Part shown: one piece after another, positions 1 through 11,030 of the stretch | How the letters are laid out: each line of letters begins with the position of its first letter | How positions within the stretch are numbered: the first letter of the stretch is position 1 | Source of the DNA: Alphaproteobacteria bacterium | GTDB taxonomy: Bacteria; Pseudomonadota; Alphaproteobacteria; Reyranellales; Reyranellaceae | DNA length: 64,000 bases | Reading direction: 5' to 3' | Assembly: GCA_016869975.1 (NCBI GenBank) | Contig: VGCZ01000007.1 | Span: forward strand, 1 to 64,000 | Made by a program: the position numbers and the translations under genes | The notes under the pieces: generated by a model | Seen by the model: only the letters and a program-made list of their open reading frames with translations | Database searches by the model: none | Told to the model about the DNA's origin: nothing

Positions 1-129
<129 letters not shown>

Positions 130-186
130 GGGGAATAGGGCGCCGGCGCGGGCAACCGCGCCGCACTCTGTTTGGGAGCAGCGGAC

Positions 187-504
<318 letters not shown>

Positions 505-518
505 GAGGGAACGGGGCG

Positions 519-1223
519 ATGCGTACCGGATTGGTCGCACAGAAGCTGGGCATGACCCGCGTCTTCAATGACGCCGGCGAGCATGTGCCGGTCACCGTGC
601 TGAAGCTGGACAATGTCCAGGTCGTGGCCGTGCGAACCGAGGAGAAGGATGGCTACAACGCCGTCCAGCTCGGAATCGGCGCCGCCAAGGTCAAGAACGT
701 CAGCAAGCCGCAGCGCGGCCACTTCGCCAAGGCGAAGGTCGAGCCCAAGCGCAAGCTGGTCGAGTTCCGCGTCGGCAAGGACGGCTTGCTGCCGGTCGGC
801 GCCGAGATGTCGGCCAACCACTTCGTCGCCGGCCAGATCGTCGACGTCACCGGCACGACCATCGGCAAGGGCTTCGCCGGCGCCATGAAGCGGTGGAACT
901 TCGGCGGCCTCGAGGCCTCGCACGGCGTGTCGGTCTCGCATCGCAGCCACGGCTCGACCGGCAACCGCCAGGATCCCGGCCGCACCTTCCCGAACAAGAA
1001 GATGGCCGGCCATCTCGGCTCGGAGCGGGTGACCACGCAGAACGTCAAGGTCGTGTCGACCGACGAGGCCAAGGGCCTGATCTTGATCCAGGGCGCGGTG
1101 CCCGGCCACAACGGTGCCTGGGTGCTGGTGCGCGACGCCGCCAAGCGCAAGGCGCCCAAGGGTTTGCCGTTCCCGGGCGCCGTGAAGGCAGCTCAGGCCG
1201 CGGCTGCAGAGAACAAGGGCTGA
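519..1223 (+). CDS. rplC: Ribosomal protein uL3
   Basis: The 234-residue product starts [16 protein letters not shown] and carries the conserved segment with [20 protein letters not shown] at about residues 145-164. This loop reaches towards the peptidyl-transferase centre, and its Gln is the residue methylated by PrmB in other bacteria. uL3 is an early 50S assembly protein. A short Ala/Lys-rich tail ([14 protein letters not shown]) extends the usual C-terminus, as is common in alphaproteobacteria. It lies 5 bases before rplD. Confidence 0.97.
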   Translation: MRTGLVAQKLGMTRVFNDAGEHVPVTVLKLDNVQVVAVRTEEKDGYNAVQLGIGAAKVKNVSKPQRGHFAKAKVEPKRKLVEFRVGKDGLLPVGAEMSANHFVAGQIVDVTGTTIGKGFAGAMKRWNFGGLEASHGVSVSHRSHGSTGNRQDPGRTFPNKKMAGHLGSERVTTQNVKVVSTDEAKGLILIQGAVPGHNGAWVLVRDAAKRKAPKGLPFPGAVKAAQAAAAENKG

Positions 1224-1228
1224 TCGCC

Positions 1229-1849
1229 ATGAAGCTCAACGTCAAGACGCTGGACGGCGCGGCGGCCGGTGAGATCGATCTCGCCGACGCCATCTTCGGC
1301 CTGCCGGTGCGCGCCGACCTGCTGCAGCGCTGCGTCGTGTGGCAGCTCGCCAAGCGCCGCGCCGGTACGCACAAGACCAAGATCCGCTCCGAGGTCAAGG
1401 CGACCTCGAAGAAGATGTGGGCCCAGAAGGGCACCGGTCGCGCCCGCCACGGCAACGAGGCGGCGCCGCAGTTCCGCGGCGGCGGCAAGGCCTTCGGCCC
1501 GGTCAATCGCAGCCACGAGATCGATCTGCCCAAGAAAGTCCGCAAGCTGGCGCTGAAGACCGCGCTGTCGGCCAAGGCGGCCGAGGGCAAGCTGGTCGTG
1601 CTCGAGAACACCGCCGTGGCTGAGCCCAAGACCGGCAAGCTGGCCGCCTCGCTCAAGGGCCTGGGCATCAAGAATGCGCTGTTCATCGACGGTCCCACGG
1701 TTGGCGAGAACTTCGCCCGCGCCGCGCGCAACATCCCGCTGGTCGACGTGCTGCCGCAGCAGGGCGCCAACGTCTACGACATCCTGCGTCGCGACACGCT
1801 GGTGCTGACGCGCGATGCCGTGAAGCATCTCGAGGAGCGCCTGCAATGA
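1229..1849 (+). CDS. rplD: Ribosomal protein uL4
   Basis: The 206-residue protein starts [20 protein letters not shown] at the ATG at 1229. It contains the basic loop (around residues 45-95, with [20 protein letters not shown]) that lines the peptide exit tunnel. uL4 is a primary 23S rRNA binder. In E. coli it also represses the S10 operon through a leader RNA, but no equivalent leader was recognised here. Its stop overlaps the rplW start by 4 bases (ATGA), which implies translational coupling. Confidence 0.97.
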   Translation: MKLNVKTLDGAAAGEIDLADAIFGLPVRADLLQRCVVWQLAKRRAGTHKTKIRSEVKATSKKMWAQKGTGRARHGNEAAPQFRGGGKAFGPVNRSHEIDLPKKVRKLALKTALSAKAAEGKLVVLENTAVAEPKTGKLAASLKGLGIKNALFIDGPTVGENFARAARNIPLVDVLPQQGANVYDILRRDTLVLTRDAVKHLEERLQ

Positions 1850-2166
1850 GCGCAGCCAAGAAGCCCGCCGCGATCTCGCGCGCGCGCATGTACGAGGTCA
1901 TCCGCGCGCCGCTGGTGACCGAGAAGTCGACGCACCAGAGCGAGCACAGCCAGATCTCGTTCAAGGTCGCGCTGGACGCCACCAAGCCCGAGATCAAGCA
2001 GGCCGTCGAAGGCCTGTTCAAGGTCAAGGTCAAGGCGGTCAATACGCTGCGCGTCGAGGGCAAGAACAAGGTGTTCCGCGGCATGCGCGGTCGCCGCAGC
2101 GACTGGAAGAAGGCGATCATCTCCCTCGTCGAGGGCGAGAAGATCGACCTGACGACAGGCCTGTGA
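1846..2166 (+). CDS. rplW: Ribosomal protein uL23
   Basis: This 106-residue protein contains the family core [20 protein letters not shown] and [18 protein letters not shown]. uL23 lies at the tunnel exit, where trigger factor and the signal-recognition particle dock. The start ATG overlaps the rplD stop. About ten N-terminal residues ([10 protein letters not shown]) precede the usual start of the fold. Confidence 0.97.
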   Translation: MSAAKKPAAISRARMYEVIRAPLVTEKSTHQSEHSQISFKVALDATKPEIKQAVEGLFKVKVKAVNTLRVEGKNKVFRGMRGRRSDWKKAIISLVEGEKIDLTTGL

Positions 2167-2182
2167 GCGGGGAGCGTCGGAC

Positions 2183-3013
2183 ATGGCATTGAAAACCTAT
2201 AAGCCGGTCACGCCGTCACTGCGCGGCCTGGTGCTCGTCGACCGCTCGGAGCTGCACAAGGGCCGGCCGGTCAAGGGCCTGACCGAGGGCAAGCACAACA
2301 CTGGTGGCCGCAACAACCACGGCCACACCACCGGCCCGCATCGCGGCGGCGGCCACAAGCGCCGCTACCGCACGATCGACTTCAAGCGCCGCAAGTTCGA
2401 CCAGGTCGCGACCGTCGAGCGTCTGGAGTACGACCCCAACCGCACCGCCTTCATCGCCCTGGTGAAGTATCCCGACGGCGAGCTCGCCTACATCCTGGCG
2501 CCGCAGCGCCTGAAGGCGGGCGACCAGGTCGTCTCGGGCGAGCGCGTCGACATCAAGCCGGGCAACGCCATGCCGCTGGCTAATATGCCGGTGGGCACGA
2601 TCGTCCATAACGTCGAGATGAAGCCCGGCAAGGGTGGTCAGATCGCGCGCTCGGCCGGCACCTACGTCCAGCTGGTCGGCAAGGACCAGGGCATGGCGCA
2701 GCTCAAGCTCAGCTCCGGCGAGGTGCGCATGGTGCGCGCCGAGTGCCTGGCGACGATCGGCGCCGTGAGCAACCCGGACCAGCAGAACATCAACTACGGC
2801 AAGGCCGGCCGCATGCGCTGGCTGGGCTACCGCCCGGTCACCCGCGGCGTGGCCATGAACCCGATCGACCACCCGCACGGCGGCGGCGAAGGCCGTACCT
2901 CGGGCGGTCGTCACCCGGTCACGCCTTGGGGCAAGCCCACGAAGGGCAAGAAGACCCGCAAGAACAAGGCGACCGACAAGATGATCATCCGGCGCCGTCA
3001 CGCGACGCGCTGA
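2183..3013 (+). CDS. rplB: Ribosomal protein uL2
   Basis: The 276-residue protein starts [20 protein letters not shown] and has the full family length. The highly conserved C-terminal segment ([20 protein letters not shown], about residues 222-241) contains the histidine region implicated in peptidyl-transferase centre assembly and subunit association. The C-terminus is very basic. It follows rplW by 16 bases. Confidence 0.98.
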   Translation: MALKTYKPVTPSLRGLVLVDRSELHKGRPVKGLTEGKHNTGGRNNHGHTTGPHRGGGHKRRYRTIDFKRRKFDQVATVERLEYDPNRTAFIALVKYPDGELAYILAPQRLKAGDQVVSGERVDIKPGNAMPLANMPVGTIVHNVEMKPGKGGQIARSAGTYVQLVGKDQGMAQLKLSSGEVRMVRAECLATIGAVSNPDQQNINYGKAGRMRWLGYRPVTRGVAMNPIDHPHGGGEGRTSGGRHPVTPWGKPTKGKKTRKNKATDKMIIRRRHATR

Positions 3014-3040
3014 TAGGCGACGGATCGAAGGAGGACGAAC

Positions 3041-3322
3041 GTGTCACGTTCAGTTTGGAAAGGACCGATGGTCGACGGCTATCTGCTGGACAAGGCGGAT
3101 GCCGCGCGGCAGTCGACGCGCAACGAGGTCATCCGGACCTGGTCGCGGCGCTCGACCATCCTGCCGCAGTTCGTCGGCCTGACCTTCGGCGTCTACAACG
3201 GCCAGAAGTTCATCCCGGTGAACGTCACCGAGGAGATGGTCGGTCACAAGTTCGGCGAGTTCTCGCCCACCCGGAACTTCCACGGGCACTCCGGTGCCGG
3301 TGACAAGAAGGTGGCGAAGTAG
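3041..3322 (+). CDS. rpsS: Ribosomal protein uS19
   Basis: This 93-residue protein has the family signature [19 protein letters not shown] followed by FHGH. It binds 16S rRNA in the 30S head near the A-site finger. Translation begins at a GTG ([20 protein letters not shown]) preceded by GAAGGAGG with suitable spacing, so the GTG is well supported. Confidence 0.97.
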   Translation: MSRSVWKGPMVDGYLLDKADAARQSTRNEVIRTWSRRSTILPQFVGLTFGVYNGQKFIPVNVTEEMVGHKFGEFSPTRNFHGHSGAGDKKVAK

Positions 3323-3330
3323 GTCCGGCC

Positions 3331-3717
3331 ATGAGCAAGAAACCCAACGAGCGCCGCGAGGCGGAGAACGAGGCCAAGTCGGTCCTGCGCGTGCTGCGCG
3401 TCAGCCCGCGCAAGCTCAACCTGGTCGCCCAGCAGATCCGCGGCATGGGCGCTGGCAAGGCGCTCAACGAGCTGGCCTTCTCGCGCAAGCGCATCGCCGC
3501 CGACGTGCGCAAGGCGCTGCAGTCGGCGGTCGCCAACGCCGAGAACAACCACCAGCTCGACGTCGACCGCCTCTTCGTGTCCGAGGCCAGCGTCGGCAAG
3601 GGCATCGTGATGAAGCGCTTCCACACCCGCGCCCGCGGCCGCAGCGCCGGCATCGAGAAGCCGTTCAGCCAGTTGACGATCGTCGTGCGCGAGCGCGCGC
3701 AGCAGGAGGCCAAGTAG
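3331..3717 (+). CDS. rplV: Ribosomal protein uL22
   Basis: The 128-residue product contains [20 protein letters not shown] and the C-terminal hairpin region [20 protein letters not shown], whose tip lines the exit tunnel and is a known site of macrolide-resistance mutations. The sequence shows no unusual insertion there. It starts 8 bases after rpsS, and its TAG stop sits one base before the rpsC ATG. Confidence 0.97.
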   Translation: MSKKPNERREAENEAKSVLRVLRVSPRKLNLVAQQIRGMGAGKALNELAFSRKRIAADVRKALQSAVANAENNHQLDVDRLFVSEASVGKGIVMKRFHTRARGRSAGIEKPFSQLTIVVRERAQQEAK

Positions 3718-3718
3718 C

Positions 3719-4399
3719 ATGGGCCAGAAAGTCAACCCGATCGGGCTCCGCCTCGGCATCAACCGCACCTGGGATTCGCGCTGGTACGCCGGCGAGGGCG
3801 CCTACGCCCGGCTGCTGCACGAGGACATCCGCATCCGCGATTTCCTGCGTGACCGTCTGCGCCAGGCCGGCGTCAGCAAGATCGTCATCGAGCGGCCGGC
3901 CAAGAAGGCGCGCGTGACCATCCACACCGCGCGCCCCGGCGTCGTCATCGGCAAGAAGGGCGCCGACATCGAGAAGCTGCGCGCCGAGCTCGGCAAGATG
4001 AGCCAGGCCGAGGTCAGCCTGAACATCGTCGAGATCCGCAAGCCGGAGATCGACGCCACGCTGATCGCCGAGAACATCGCCCAGCAGCTCGAGCGCCGCG
4101 TCGCCTTCCGCCGCGCCATGAAGCGCGCCGTGCAGTCGGCCATGCGCCTGGGCGCGCTCGGCATCCGCATCAACTGTTCGGGCCGCCTGGGCGGCGCCGA
4201 GATCGCGCGCATGGAGTGGTACCGCGAGGGTCGCGTGCCGCTGCACACGCTGCGTGCCGACGTCGACTACGGCACCGCGACAGGCTTCACCACCTTCGGC
4301 ACCTGCGGCGTCAAGGTCTGGGTGTTCAAGGGCGAGATCATGGTCCACGACCCGATGGTCCAGGACAAGCGTCTCGAAGAAGCCCAGGCCGGGCGCTGA
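3719..4399 (+). CDS. rpsC: Ribosomal protein uS3
   Basis: The 226-residue protein starts [20 protein letters not shown]. An N-terminal KH domain with the GXXG loop [14 protein letters not shown] lies near residues 76-90, followed by the conserved C-terminal domain ([20 protein letters not shown]). uS3 forms part of the mRNA entry channel and helicase site of the 30S subunit. Confidence 0.98.
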   Translation: MGQKVNPIGLRLGINRTWDSRWYAGEGAYARLLHEDIRIRDFLRDRLRQAGVSKIVIERPAKKARVTIHTARPGVVIGKKGADIEKLRAELGKMSQAEVSLNIVEIRKPEIDATLIAENIAQQLERRVAFRRAMKRAVQSAMRLGALGIRINCSGRLGGAEIARMEWYREGRVPLHTLRADVDYGTATGFTTFGTCGVKVWVFKGEIMVHDPMVQDKRLEEAQAGR

Positions 4400-4418
4400 G
4401 ACGGGATAGGGCAGTGTC

Positions 4419-4841
4419 ATGCTGAGTCCGAAGCGAACCAAATACCGCAAGGCCTTCAAGGGCCGCATCCGGGGCCAGGCCAAGGGCGGCACGACGCTGG
4501 CCTTCGGCGAGTACGGCCTGAAGGCTCTCGAGCCGGAGCGCGTCACCGCGCGTCAGATCGAGGCCGCCCGCCGCGCCATTACGCGTCACATGAAGCGCGC
4601 CGGCCGCGTCTGGATCCGCATCTTCCCGGACCTGCCGGTGTCGTTGAAGCCGGCCGAGGTGCGCATGGGCTCCGGCAAGGGCTCGCCGGAGTTCTGGGCC
4701 TGCCGCATCAAGCCGGGCCGGGTGATGTTCGAGATCGGCGGCGTGCCGGTCAACGTGGCGAGGGAGGCCTTCGACCTTGCCGCCGCCAAGCTGCCGATCA
4801 AGACCAAGTTCATCGCTCGCATGAGCGGAGGAGGCGCGTGA
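4419..4841 (+). CDS. rplP: Ribosomal protein uL16
   Basis: The 140-residue protein begins [20 protein letters not shown] and contains [20 protein letters not shown] followed by [14 protein letters not shown]. uL16 positions the A-site tRNA near the peptidyl-transferase centre, and its conserved Arg in this region can be hydroxylated by YcfD-type oxygenases. Its TGA overlaps the rpmC ATG by one base. Confidence 0.97.
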   Translation: MLSPKRTKYRKAFKGRIRGQAKGGTTLAFGEYGLKALEPERVTARQIEAARRAITRHMKRAGRVWIRIFPDLPVSLKPAEVRMGSGKGSPEFWACRIKPGRVMFEIGGVPVNVAREAFDLAAAKLPIKTKFIARMSGGGA

Positions 4842-5047
4842 TGAAGGCCAACGACATGCGCGCCAAGACGGCCGACGAGCTCAAGACCCAGCTCGGCGAC
4901 CTGCGCAAGGAGGCGTTCAACCTGCGCTTCCAGCAGGCCAACGGGGTGATCGGTCCGCAGTCGGGCAACACGGCCCGCGTGGAGGCGGTGCGTCGCGACA
5001 TCGCGCGCATCATGACCGTGCTCAAGCAGAAAAAAGCCGCCTCCTGA
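4841..5047 (+). CDS. rpmC: Ribosomal protein uL29
   Basis: The 68-residue protein ([20 protein letters not shown]...) is a helical hairpin containing [15 protein letters not shown], which is diagnostic. uL29 sits beside uL23 at the tunnel exit. A GTG three bases upstream is also in frame. The ATG overlapping the rplP stop is preferred because GGAGGAGG lies just upstream and the overlap would couple translation. Confidence 0.95.
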   Translation: MKANDMRAKTADELKTQLGDLRKEAFNLRFQQANGVIGPQSGNTARVEAVRRDIARIMTVLKQKKAAS

Positions 5048-5058
5048 GGAGCAACGAG

Positions 5059-5304
5059 ATGCCGAAGCGAATTCTCGAGGGTGTGGTCGTCAGCGACAAG
5101 ATGGACAAGACCGTCGTGGTCGAAGTCGAGCGCCGCGTGCAGCACCCGGTCTACAAGAAGTTCATCCGCCAGTCGAAGCGCTACCACGCGCACGACGAGT
5201 CGAACGCCGTCAAGACCGGCGAGACGGTGCGGATCATCGAGAGCCGGCCGCTGTCGAAGACCAAGCGGTGGGTCGTGATCACCGAGGGCCAGCAGGCGTC
5301 CTGA
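5059..5304 (+). CDS. rpsQ: Ribosomal protein uS17
   Basis: The 81-residue OB-fold protein starts [20 protein letters not shown] and includes the family motif [17 protein letters not shown]. It is a primary 16S rRNA-binding protein of the 30S body. A 56-base spacer with a 7-bp GC hairpin (CGGCGGG/CCCGCCG near 5332-5348) separates it from rplN. Confidence 0.97.
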   Translation: MPKRILEGVVVSDKMDKTVVVEVERRVQHPVYKKFIRQSKRYHAHDESNAVKTGETVRIIESRPLSKTKRWVVITEGQQAS

Positions 5305-5360
5305 CGGACGGGCGGGCAAAGCATTTTGGGAGCGGCGGGTCACCCGCCGGATAGGCAGAC

Positions 5361-5729
5361 ATGATCCAGATGCAGACGAACCTCGACGTCGCCGACAACT
5401 CCGGCGCCAAGAGGGTGCAGTGCATCAAGGTGCTGGGCGGATCGAAGCGCAAGTTCGCGACCATCGGCGACGTCATCGTCGTCGCGGTCAAGGACGCGAT
5501 CCCGCGCGGCAAGGTGAAGAAGGGCGAGGTGGCCCGCGCCGTCATCGTGCGTACCGCCGCGGCGATCCGCCGTCCCGACGGCAGCGCCATCCGTTTCGAC
5601 CGCAACGCCGCGGTGCTCGTCAACAAGCAGGACGAGCCGGTCGGCACCCGTATCTTCGGGCCGGTCACCCGCGAACTGCGCGCGCGCAAGTTCATGAAGA
5701 TCATCTCCCTGGCACCGGAAGTGCTGTGA
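5361..5729 (+). CDS. rplN: Ribosomal protein uL14
   Basis: This 122-residue protein begins [20 protein letters not shown], an almost invariant start for the family. It contains [20 protein letters not shown] and ends IISLAPEVL. uL14 lies on the subunit interface and is the docking site of the silencing factor RsfS in other bacteria. Seven bases separate it from rplX. Confidence 0.98.
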   Translation: MIQMQTNLDVADNSGAKRVQCIKVLGGSKRKFATIGDVIVVAVKDAIPRGKVKKGEVARAVIVRTAAAIRRPDGSAIRFDRNAAVLVNKQDEPVGTRIFGPVTRELRARKFMKIISLAPEVL

Positions 5730-5736
5730 GGACGCG

Positions 5737-6060
5737 ATGCCGAAACTGAAGATCCGCAAGGGCGACCGGGTGGTCGTCATCACCGGCCGCGACAAGGGCA
5801 AGCAGGGCGAGGTCGTCCAGGTCCTGCCCGAAGCCAGCCGCGTCGTCGTCCAGGGCGTCAACATGATGAAGCGACACCAGAAGGCGCGCCGCGCCGGCGA
5901 GGAGAGCGCCATCATCGCCAAGGAAGCCTCGATCCACGTCTCCAACGTGGCTCACATTGACCCGTCGAGCGGCAAGCCGACGCGGGTCGGATACAAGTTC
6001 CTCGAAGACGGCCGCAAGGTGCGCGTGGCGCGCGCCTCCGGCGAGTCGATCGATCGCTAG
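5737..6060 (+). CDS. rplX: Ribosomal protein uL24
   Basis: The 107-residue protein has an N-terminal KOW motif ([20 protein letters not shown], residues 7-26) and the conserved [10 protein letters not shown] stretch. It initiates 50S assembly on the 5' domain of 23S rRNA. It is followed by rplE after 13 bases. Confidence 0.97.
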   Translation: MPKLKIRKGDRVVVITGRDKGKQGEVVQVLPEASRVVVQGVNMMKRHQKARRAGEESAIIAKEASIHVSNVAHIDPSSGKPTRVGYKFLEDGRKVRVARASGESIDR

Positions 6061-6073
6061 GGGAGTGGGAAGG

Positions 6074-6616
6074 ATGCCCGCCCGTCTTCAAGAGCACTAC
6101 GAGAAGGTCGTGCGCGCCGAGCTGCTCAAGCAGTTCGGCTATGGCAACCCGATGGAGGTGCCGAAGCTCGACAAGGTCGTGATCAACATGGGCGTCGGCG
6201 AGGCCGTCGCCGACCGCAAGGCGGTGGACAACGCCGCCGTCGAGCTCGCCCGCATCTCCGGCCAGAAGCCGGTGATCACCAAGGCGCGCAAGTCGATCGC
6301 CACCTACAAGGTGCGCGAAGGCATGGCGCTGGGCTGCAAGGTCACCCTGCGACGCGACCGCATGTACGAGTTCGTCGACCGCCTGGTGAACATCGCGCTG
6401 CCGCGCGTGCGCGACTTCCGCGGGCTCAACGGCCGTTCCTTCGACGGCCGCGGCAACTACGCCATGGGCCTCAAGGAGCAGCTCGTGTTCCCCGAGATCG
6501 ACTATGACAAGGTCGACCAGGTCCGCGGCATGGACATCATCATCTGCACCACGGCGAAGACGGACGCCGAAGCCAAGGCGCTGCTGCGTGGCTTCGACTT
6601 CCCCTTCTACAACTGA
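6074..6616 (+). CDS. rplE: Ribosomal protein uL5
   Basis: The 180-residue protein starts [20 protein letters not shown] and contains [20 protein letters not shown] together with the signature [19 protein letters not shown]. uL5 binds 5S rRNA with uL18 in the central protuberance and contacts P-site tRNA. The ATG at 6074 follows GGGAGTGGGAAGG. A longer in-frame extension into rplX is not needed. Confidence 0.97.
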   Translation: MPARLQEHYEKVVRAELLKQFGYGNPMEVPKLDKVVINMGVGEAVADRKAVDNAAVELARISGQKPVITKARKSIATYKVREGMALGCKVTLRRDRMYEFVDRLVNIALPRVRDFRGLNGRSFDGRGNYAMGLKEQLVFPEIDYDKVDQVRGMDIIICTTAKTDAEAKALLRGFDFPFYN

Positions 6617-6632
6617 GGGGCTGGAGGCTCAC

Positions 6633-6938
6633 ATGGCCAAGACCAGCATGGTCGAGAAGAACAAGAACCGCGCGGCGTTGGTCAAGCGGTTTGCCGCCAA
6701 GCGCAAGGCGCTCAAGGAAGTGATCATGGATCGCTCCCGCCCGGTGGAGGAGCGCTTCGAGGCGCAGCTCACGTTGAACGAGCTACCGCGCAATGGCTCG
6801 AAGGACCGGCTGAACAGCCGCTGCGAGCTGAGCGGCCGCCCGCGCGCGGTCTATCGCAAGTTCAAGCTCTCGCGCATCGCGTTGCGCGACCTTGCCTCGC
6901 GTGGGCAGCTGCCCGGCGTGGTCAAGTCGAGCTGGTGA
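6633..6938 (+). CDS. rpsN: Ribosomal protein uS14, zinc-independent form
   Basis: The 101-residue protein starts [20 protein letters not shown] and contains the core motif [20 protein letters not shown]. Its length and the lack of paired CXXC motifs (only one Cys) place it in the long, zinc-free class that is usual in proteobacteria. uS14 helps assemble the 30S head. The ATG at 6633 follows CTGGAGG. Confidence 0.97.
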   Translation: MAKTSMVEKNKNRAALVKRFAAKRKALKEVIMDRSRPVEERFEAQLTLNELPRNGSKDRLNSRCELSGRPRAVYRKFKLSRIALRDLASRGQLPGVVKSSW

Positions 6939-6957
6939 GTCGAAGGAGACGACGGTC

Positions 6958-7356
6958 ATGGCACTGAGCGATCCTGTCGGCGATATGTTGACCCGCATCC
7001 GCAACGGTCAGGCGGCGCGGCTCGACAGCATCACGATGCCTGCGTCCCGCTTGCGGGCGAACGTCCTCGACGTGCTGCAGCGCGAGGGCTACATCCGCGG
7101 CTATTTCGAGGAAGAGATGCGCGCTGGGATCAAGGAGCTGCGCGTCGAGCTGAAGTACGACAACGGCAAGCCGGTGATCCGCGAGGTCCATCGCGTGTCG
7201 ACGCCGGGCCGGCGCATCTACTCCAAGATCTCCGACCTGCCGAAGGTCTACAACGGCCTCGGCATCTCCATCCTGTCGACGCCGCGAGGCGTCATGTCGG
7301 ACAGCGAGGCCCGCACCGCCAATGTCGGCGGCGAAGTCCTCTGCAAGGTGTTCTGA
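6958..7356 (+). CDS. rpsH: Ribosomal protein uS8
   Basis: The 132-residue protein starts MALSDPVGDMLTRIRNGQAA and has the C-terminal signature GLGISILSTPRGVMSDSEAR. It is a primary binder of the 16S central domain. In E. coli it represses the spc operon by binding rplE mRNA, but conservation of that control here was not assessed. GAAGGAGACGACGGTC precedes the ATG. Confidence 0.97.
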   Translation: MALSDPVGDMLTRIRNGQAARLDSITMPASRLRANVLDVLQREGYIRGYFEEEMRAGIKELRVELKYDNGKPVIREVHRVSTPGRRIYSKISDLPKVYNGLGISILSTPRGVMSDSEARTANVGGEVLCKVF

Positions 7357-7358
7357 TC

Positions 7359-7892
7359 ATGTCGCGCGTCGGAAAGAACCCCGTGCCGGTGCCCGCCGGC
7401 GTCACGGTCGATATCAAGGGCCAGGCGCTCAAGGCCAAGGGCAAGAAGGGCGAGCTGTCGATGGTCGTCCACGACGACATCGAGGTGGTCCGCGAGGGCA
7501 ACCTGATCTCGCTCAAGATGCGCCACGACAACCCGCGCTCGCGCGTGCTGTGGGGCACCAACCGCAACCTCGTGCGCAACCTGGTGCAGGGCGCGGGCGA
7601 AGGCTACACGGTGAACCTCGAGATCACCGGCGTCGGCTATCGCGCGGCGGCGGACGCCAAGCAGCTCAAGCTGCAGCTCGGCTTCAGCCACGACGTCGAG
7701 ATCCCGATCCCGGCCGGCATCACGATCAAGACGGCCAAGCCGACCGAGATCGAGATCAGCGGCGCCGACAAGCAGAAGGTCGGTCAGATCGCCGCCGAGA
7801 TCCGCGGGCTCAAGCCGCCGGAGCCCTACAAGGGCAAGGGCATCAAGTACGCGGGAGAGAAGATCCTGCGTAAAGAAGGCAAGAAGAAGTAG
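7359..7892 (+). CDS. rplF: Ribosomal protein uL6
   Basis: The 177-residue protein starts [20 protein letters not shown]. Its C-terminal signature [20 protein letters not shown] contacts the sarcin-ricin loop region. It has full length with two repeated alpha/beta domains. Only two bases separate it from rpsH. Confidence 0.97.
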   Translation: MSRVGKNPVPVPAGVTVDIKGQALKAKGKKGELSMVVHDDIEVVREGNLISLKMRHDNPRSRVLWGTNRNLVRNLVQGAGEGYTVNLEITGVGYRAAADAKQLKLQLGFSHDVEIPIPAGITIKTAKPTEIEISGADKQKVGQIAAEIRGLKPPEPYKGKGIKYAGEKILRKEGKKK

Positions 7893-7906
7893 GAACGGGG
7901 TCGACC

Positions 7907-8266
7907 ATGACCACGACGGTTCAATTCGCGCGGCGCCAACGCCGCACCCGCCACGCGCTGAAGCAGCGCGGCGGCGGACGTCCGCGCTTGAGCGTGTTCC
8001 GCTCGGGCAAGCACATCTACGCCCAGGTGATCGACGACCTGAAGGGTCACACGGTCGCCTCGGCCTCGTCGGCCGACGAGTCGTTGAAGGGCAAGCTGAA
8101 GACGGGCGCCGACAAATCGGCGGCGACCGAGGTCGGCAAGCTGATCGCCGAGCGCGCGATCAAGGCCGGCGTCAGCACCGTCGTGTTCGATCGCGGCGGT
8201 TACATGTTCCATGGCCGCGTCAAGGCGCTGGCCGATGCCGCCCGAGAGGGCGGCCTGTCGTTCTAG
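7907..8266 (+). CDS. rplR: Ribosomal protein uL18
   Basis: The 119-residue protein contains [20 protein letters not shown] and ends [17 protein letters not shown], the typical uL18 tail. It binds 5S rRNA with uL5. The N-terminus ([20 protein letters not shown]) is basic, as expected for the rRNA-binding extension. rpsE follows after 10 bases. Confidence 0.97.
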   Translation: MTTTVQFARRQRRTRHALKQRGGGRPRLSVFRSGKHIYAQVIDDLKGHTVASASSADESLKGKLKTGADKSAATEVGKLIAERAIKAGVSTVVFDRGGYMFHGRVKALADAAREGGLSF

Positions 8267-8276
8267 GAGCAGGCAC

Positions 8277-8921
8277 ATGGCACGTGCACCGGGTGGTTCG
8301 AGCCGCGGTCCGCGCGACGGCGAGGGCGGCGGTGGCCGCGGTCGGCGCGATCGTGACGGCGGCGGGCGCGGCGGTCAGCAACGCGGCGCCGGCGGCGATC
8401 GCGAGGAGAGCGAGCTCGTCGACAAGCTCGTCGGCATCAATCGCGTGTCGAAGACGGTGAAGGGCGGCAAGCGCTTCGGCTTCGCCGCGATCGTCGTCGT
8501 CGGCGACCAGCGTGGTCGCGTCGGCTACGGCACCGGCAAGGCGCGCGAGGTGCCCGAGGCGATCCGCAAGGCGACCGAATCGGCCAAGCGCGGCATGATC
8601 CGCGTCGCGCTGCGCGAGGGGCGCACCCTGCATCACGACGTGCTCGGCCATTTCGGCGCCGGCCGTGTCGTGCTGCGCGCCGCGCCGGCGGGCACCGGCA
8701 TCATCGGCGGCGGCGCCATGCGCGCCGTGTTCGAGACCTTGGGCCTGAAGGACGTGGTCGCCAAGTCGGTCGGCACGTCCAACCCGCACAACATGATCAA
8801 GGCGACCTTCGACGCGTTGTCATCGGTCCAGTCGCCGCGCATGGTGGCCAACCGCCGCGGCAAGAAGGTGGGCGACATCCTCGGCCGCCGCGACGACCAG
8901 GCCGCCGAAGCCGCCGCCTGA
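8277..8921 (+). CDS. rpsE: Ribosomal protein uS5 with Gly/Arg-rich N-terminal extension
   Basis: The conserved uS5 fold begins at about residue 46 ([20 protein letters not shown]) and carries the double-stranded-RNA-binding and translational-fidelity domains, with the [15 protein letters not shown] motif near residues 140-154. The ATG at 8277 gives 214 residues. Residues 1-45 form a low-complexity tail rich in Gly and Arg, with repeated RG and GRG units. E. coli uS5 is about 166 residues and lacks such a tail. Some other alphaproteobacterial uS5 proteins also carry charged N-terminal extensions. Confidence 0.96.
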   Translation: MARAPGGSSRGPRDGEGGGGRGRRDRDGGGRGGQQRGAGGDREESELVDKLVGINRVSKTVKGGKRFGFAAIVVVGDQRGRVGYGTGKAREVPEAIRKATESAKRGMIRVALREGRTLHHDVLGHFGAGRVVLRAAPAGTGIIGGGAMRAVFETLGLKDVVAKSVGTSNPHNMIKATFDALSSVQSPRMVANRRGKKVGDILGRRDDQAAEAAA

Positions 8922-8932
8922 GGAGCGTTCCC

Positions 8933-9124
8933 ATGCCCGATCAGAAGACGATCAAAGTCACGCAGACCGGCAGCCCGATCGGCCGCCGCCACGATCAGCG
9001 CGAGACCCTGGTCGGCCTTGGCCTCAACAAGCGCCACCGCAGCAAGGTCCTCAAGGACACGCCCGAGGTGCGCGGCATGATCGGCAAGGTGCAGCATCTC
9101 GTGCGCGTCGAAGACGCCAAGTGA
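8933..9124 (+). CDS. rpmD: Ribosomal protein uL30
   Basis: This 63-residue protein contains the uL30 signature [20 protein letters not shown] and [20 protein letters not shown]. It is a small 50S surface protein. It starts 11 bases after rpsE and is followed by rplO after 7 bases. Confidence 0.96.
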   Translation: MPDQKTIKVTQTGSPIGRRHDQRETLVGLGLNKRHRSKVLKDTPEVRGMIGKVQHLVRVEDAK

Positions 9125-9131
9125 GCCAGCG

Positions 9132-9611
9132 ATGAAACTCAACCAGCTTTCCGACAACCAGGGTGCCCGCAAGTCGCGCATGCGCGTCGCGCGCGGCATC
9201 GGCTCGGGCAAGGGTAAGACCGCCGGCCGCGGCGGCAAGGGCCAGAAGGGCCGCTCGGGCGTCGCCATCAAGGGCTTCGAGGGCGGCCAGATGCCGCTCT
9301 TCCGCCGCCTGCCCAAGCGCGGGTTCAACAACCCGTTCCGCAAGGAATACGCGCTGGTCAACCTCGGCACGCTGCAGAGCGCGGTCGAGGCGGGCAAGCT
9401 CCAGGCCGGCAAGCCGGTCGACGCCGCTGCGCTGCAGAGCGCCGGCATCGTCCGTCACCTGCGCGACGGCGTGCGCCTGCTCGGCAAGGGCGAGATCAAG
9501 GCCGCCCTCCAGATCACCGTGACCGGCGCGTCGAAGTCCGCGATCGAGGCGGTCGAGAAGGCCGGTGGCAAGGTGACCGTTCTGGCGCCCGTCGAGGCGG
9601 CAGCGGCCTGA
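9132..9611 (+). CDS. rplO: Ribosomal protein uL15
   Basis: The 159-residue protein has the Gly-rich basic N-terminal half ([20 protein letters not shown]) and the family signature [19 protein letters not shown]. It is a late 50S assembly protein. It precedes secY by 72 bases, the conserved spc-operon order. Confidence 0.97.
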   Translation: MKLNQLSDNQGARKSRMRVARGIGSGKGKTAGRGGKGQKGRSGVAIKGFEGGQMPLFRRLPKRGFNNPFRKEYALVNLGTLQSAVEAGKLQAGKPVDAAALQSAGIVRHLRDGVRLLGKGEIKAALQITVTGASKSAIEAVEKAGGKVTVLAPVEAAAA

Positions 9612-9683
9612 GCCTGGCCGTACCCCGCCCGCGATCGATGATGCGCCGGCGGCTCGCCGCCGGCTGCCGGAGGATCGGAAGCC

Positions 9684-11030
9684 ATGTCCTCAGCCGCCGA
9701 ACAGCTCGCCCGTAACCTCAACTGGGGCAATCTCGGCAAGGCGACCGAGCTCAAGAAGCGCCTGTGGTTCACCCTGGGCGCTTTGATCATCTATCGCATC
9801 GGCTCCTACATCCCGGTGCCGGGAATCGATCCCGTGGCACTCGCCGATGTCTTCCAGCGCCAGGCGGGCGGCCTCGCCGGGCTGCTCGACGTGTTCTCGG
9901 GCGGTTCGATCGGCCGCATGTCGATCTTCGCGCTCAGCATCATGCCGTACATCTCGGCCTCCATCATCATGCAGATCCTCACGACGGTGGTGCCGTCGCT
10001 CGAGGCGCTGAAGAAGGAGGGCGAGGCCGGCCGCAAGAAGATCAACCAGTACACCCGCTATGGCACCGTCGTCCTGGCAGCGGTCCAGGCCTACGGTATC
10101 GCCGTGGGGCTGGAGTCGCAGACCAGTACCCTCGGCAACGTGGTGCACGATCCCGGACTCTATTTCCGCTTCGTCACCGTCGTCACGTTGATCGGCGGCA
10201 CGATGTTCCTGATGTGGCTGGGCGAGCAGGTGACGGCGCGCGGCGTCGGCAACGGCATCTCGCTGATCATTTTCGCCGGCATCGTCGCGGCCATGCCGGG
10301 CGCCATGGTGCAGACCCTGGAGCTGGGCCGCACCGGCTCGCTGTCGGCGCTGTTCATCATCGGCCTCATCATCGGCATCATCGCCGTGGTGATCTTCGTC
10401 GTCTTCATCGAGACCGCGCAGCGCCGCATCCTGGTCCAGTATCCCAAGCGCCAGATGGGCAACCGGGTCTATGGCGGCCAGGCCAGCTACCTGCCGCTGA
10501 AGATCAATACCTCGGGCGTCATCCCGCCGATCTTCGCATCCTCGCTGCTGCTCTTCCCGGCCACCATCGCCGGCTTCCAGGGCACGGGCGCCAGCGACTG
10601 GGTGCAGTGGGTCTCGGTCTATCTCGGCCACGGCCAGCCGCTTTACCTGGCCATCTATATCGGCCTGATCGTCTTCTTCTGCTTCTTCTACACCACGGTT
10701 GTGTTCCAGCCGGCCGACACGGCGGAGAACCTGAAGAAGTATGGCGGCTTCCTGCCCGGCATCCGGCCCGGCAAGAACACCGCCGAGTACCTCGAATACG
10801 TGCTGACCCGCCTGACCACGATCGGCGCGGCCTATCTCTCGGTGGTCTGTATCATCCCCGAGCTGCTGATCGCCCAGGGTGGCGTGCCGTTCTACTTCGG
10901 CGGCACCAGCCTGCTGATCGTGGTCTCGGTGACGCTCGATACCGTCACCCAGATCCAGTCGCATCTGCTCGCCTACCAGTACGGCGACCTGATCGGTCAG
11001 GCGCGGCTGAAGGGGGGCAAGAACAAATGA
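9684..11030 (+). CDS. secY: Preprotein translocase channel subunit SecY
   Basis: The 448-residue integral membrane protein has ten predicted transmembrane helices and the SecY signatures [19 protein letters not shown] (near helix 2) and GMQ-type cytoplasmic loops with [20 protein letters not shown]. SecY forms the protein-conducting channel with SecE and SecG and accepts nascent chains from the ribosome or SecA. Full length, no frameshift. Its TGA overlaps the adk ATG by two bases (ATGA), so adk is probably translated by coupling. Confidence 0.98.
   Translation: MSSAAEQLARNLNWGNLGKATELKKRLWFTLGALIIYRIGSYIPVPGIDPVALADVFQRQAGGLAGLLDVFSGGSIGRMSIFALSIMPYISASIIMQILTTVVPSLEALKKEGEAGRKKINQYTRYGTVVLAAVQAYGIAVGLESQTSTLGNVVHDPGLYFRFVTVVTLIGGTMFLMWLGEQVTARGVGNGISLIIFAGIVAAMPGAMVQTLELGRTGSLSALFIIGLIIGIIAVVIFVVFIETAQRRILVQYPKRQMGNRVYGGQASYLPLKINTSGVIPPIFASSLLLFPATIAGFQGTGASDWVQWVSVYLGHGQPLYLAIYIGLIVFFCFFYTTVVFQPADTAENLKKYGGFLPGIRPGKNTAEYLEYVLTRLTTIGAAYLSVVCIIPELLIAQGGVPFYFGGTSLLIVVSVTLDTVTQIQSHLLAYQYGDLIGQARLKGGKNK

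Noticed and set aside
9764-11026. N-terminal extension of adenylate kinase across secY
   Set aside because: It is an out-of-frame reading of secY. The family start is the ATG overlapping the secY stop.
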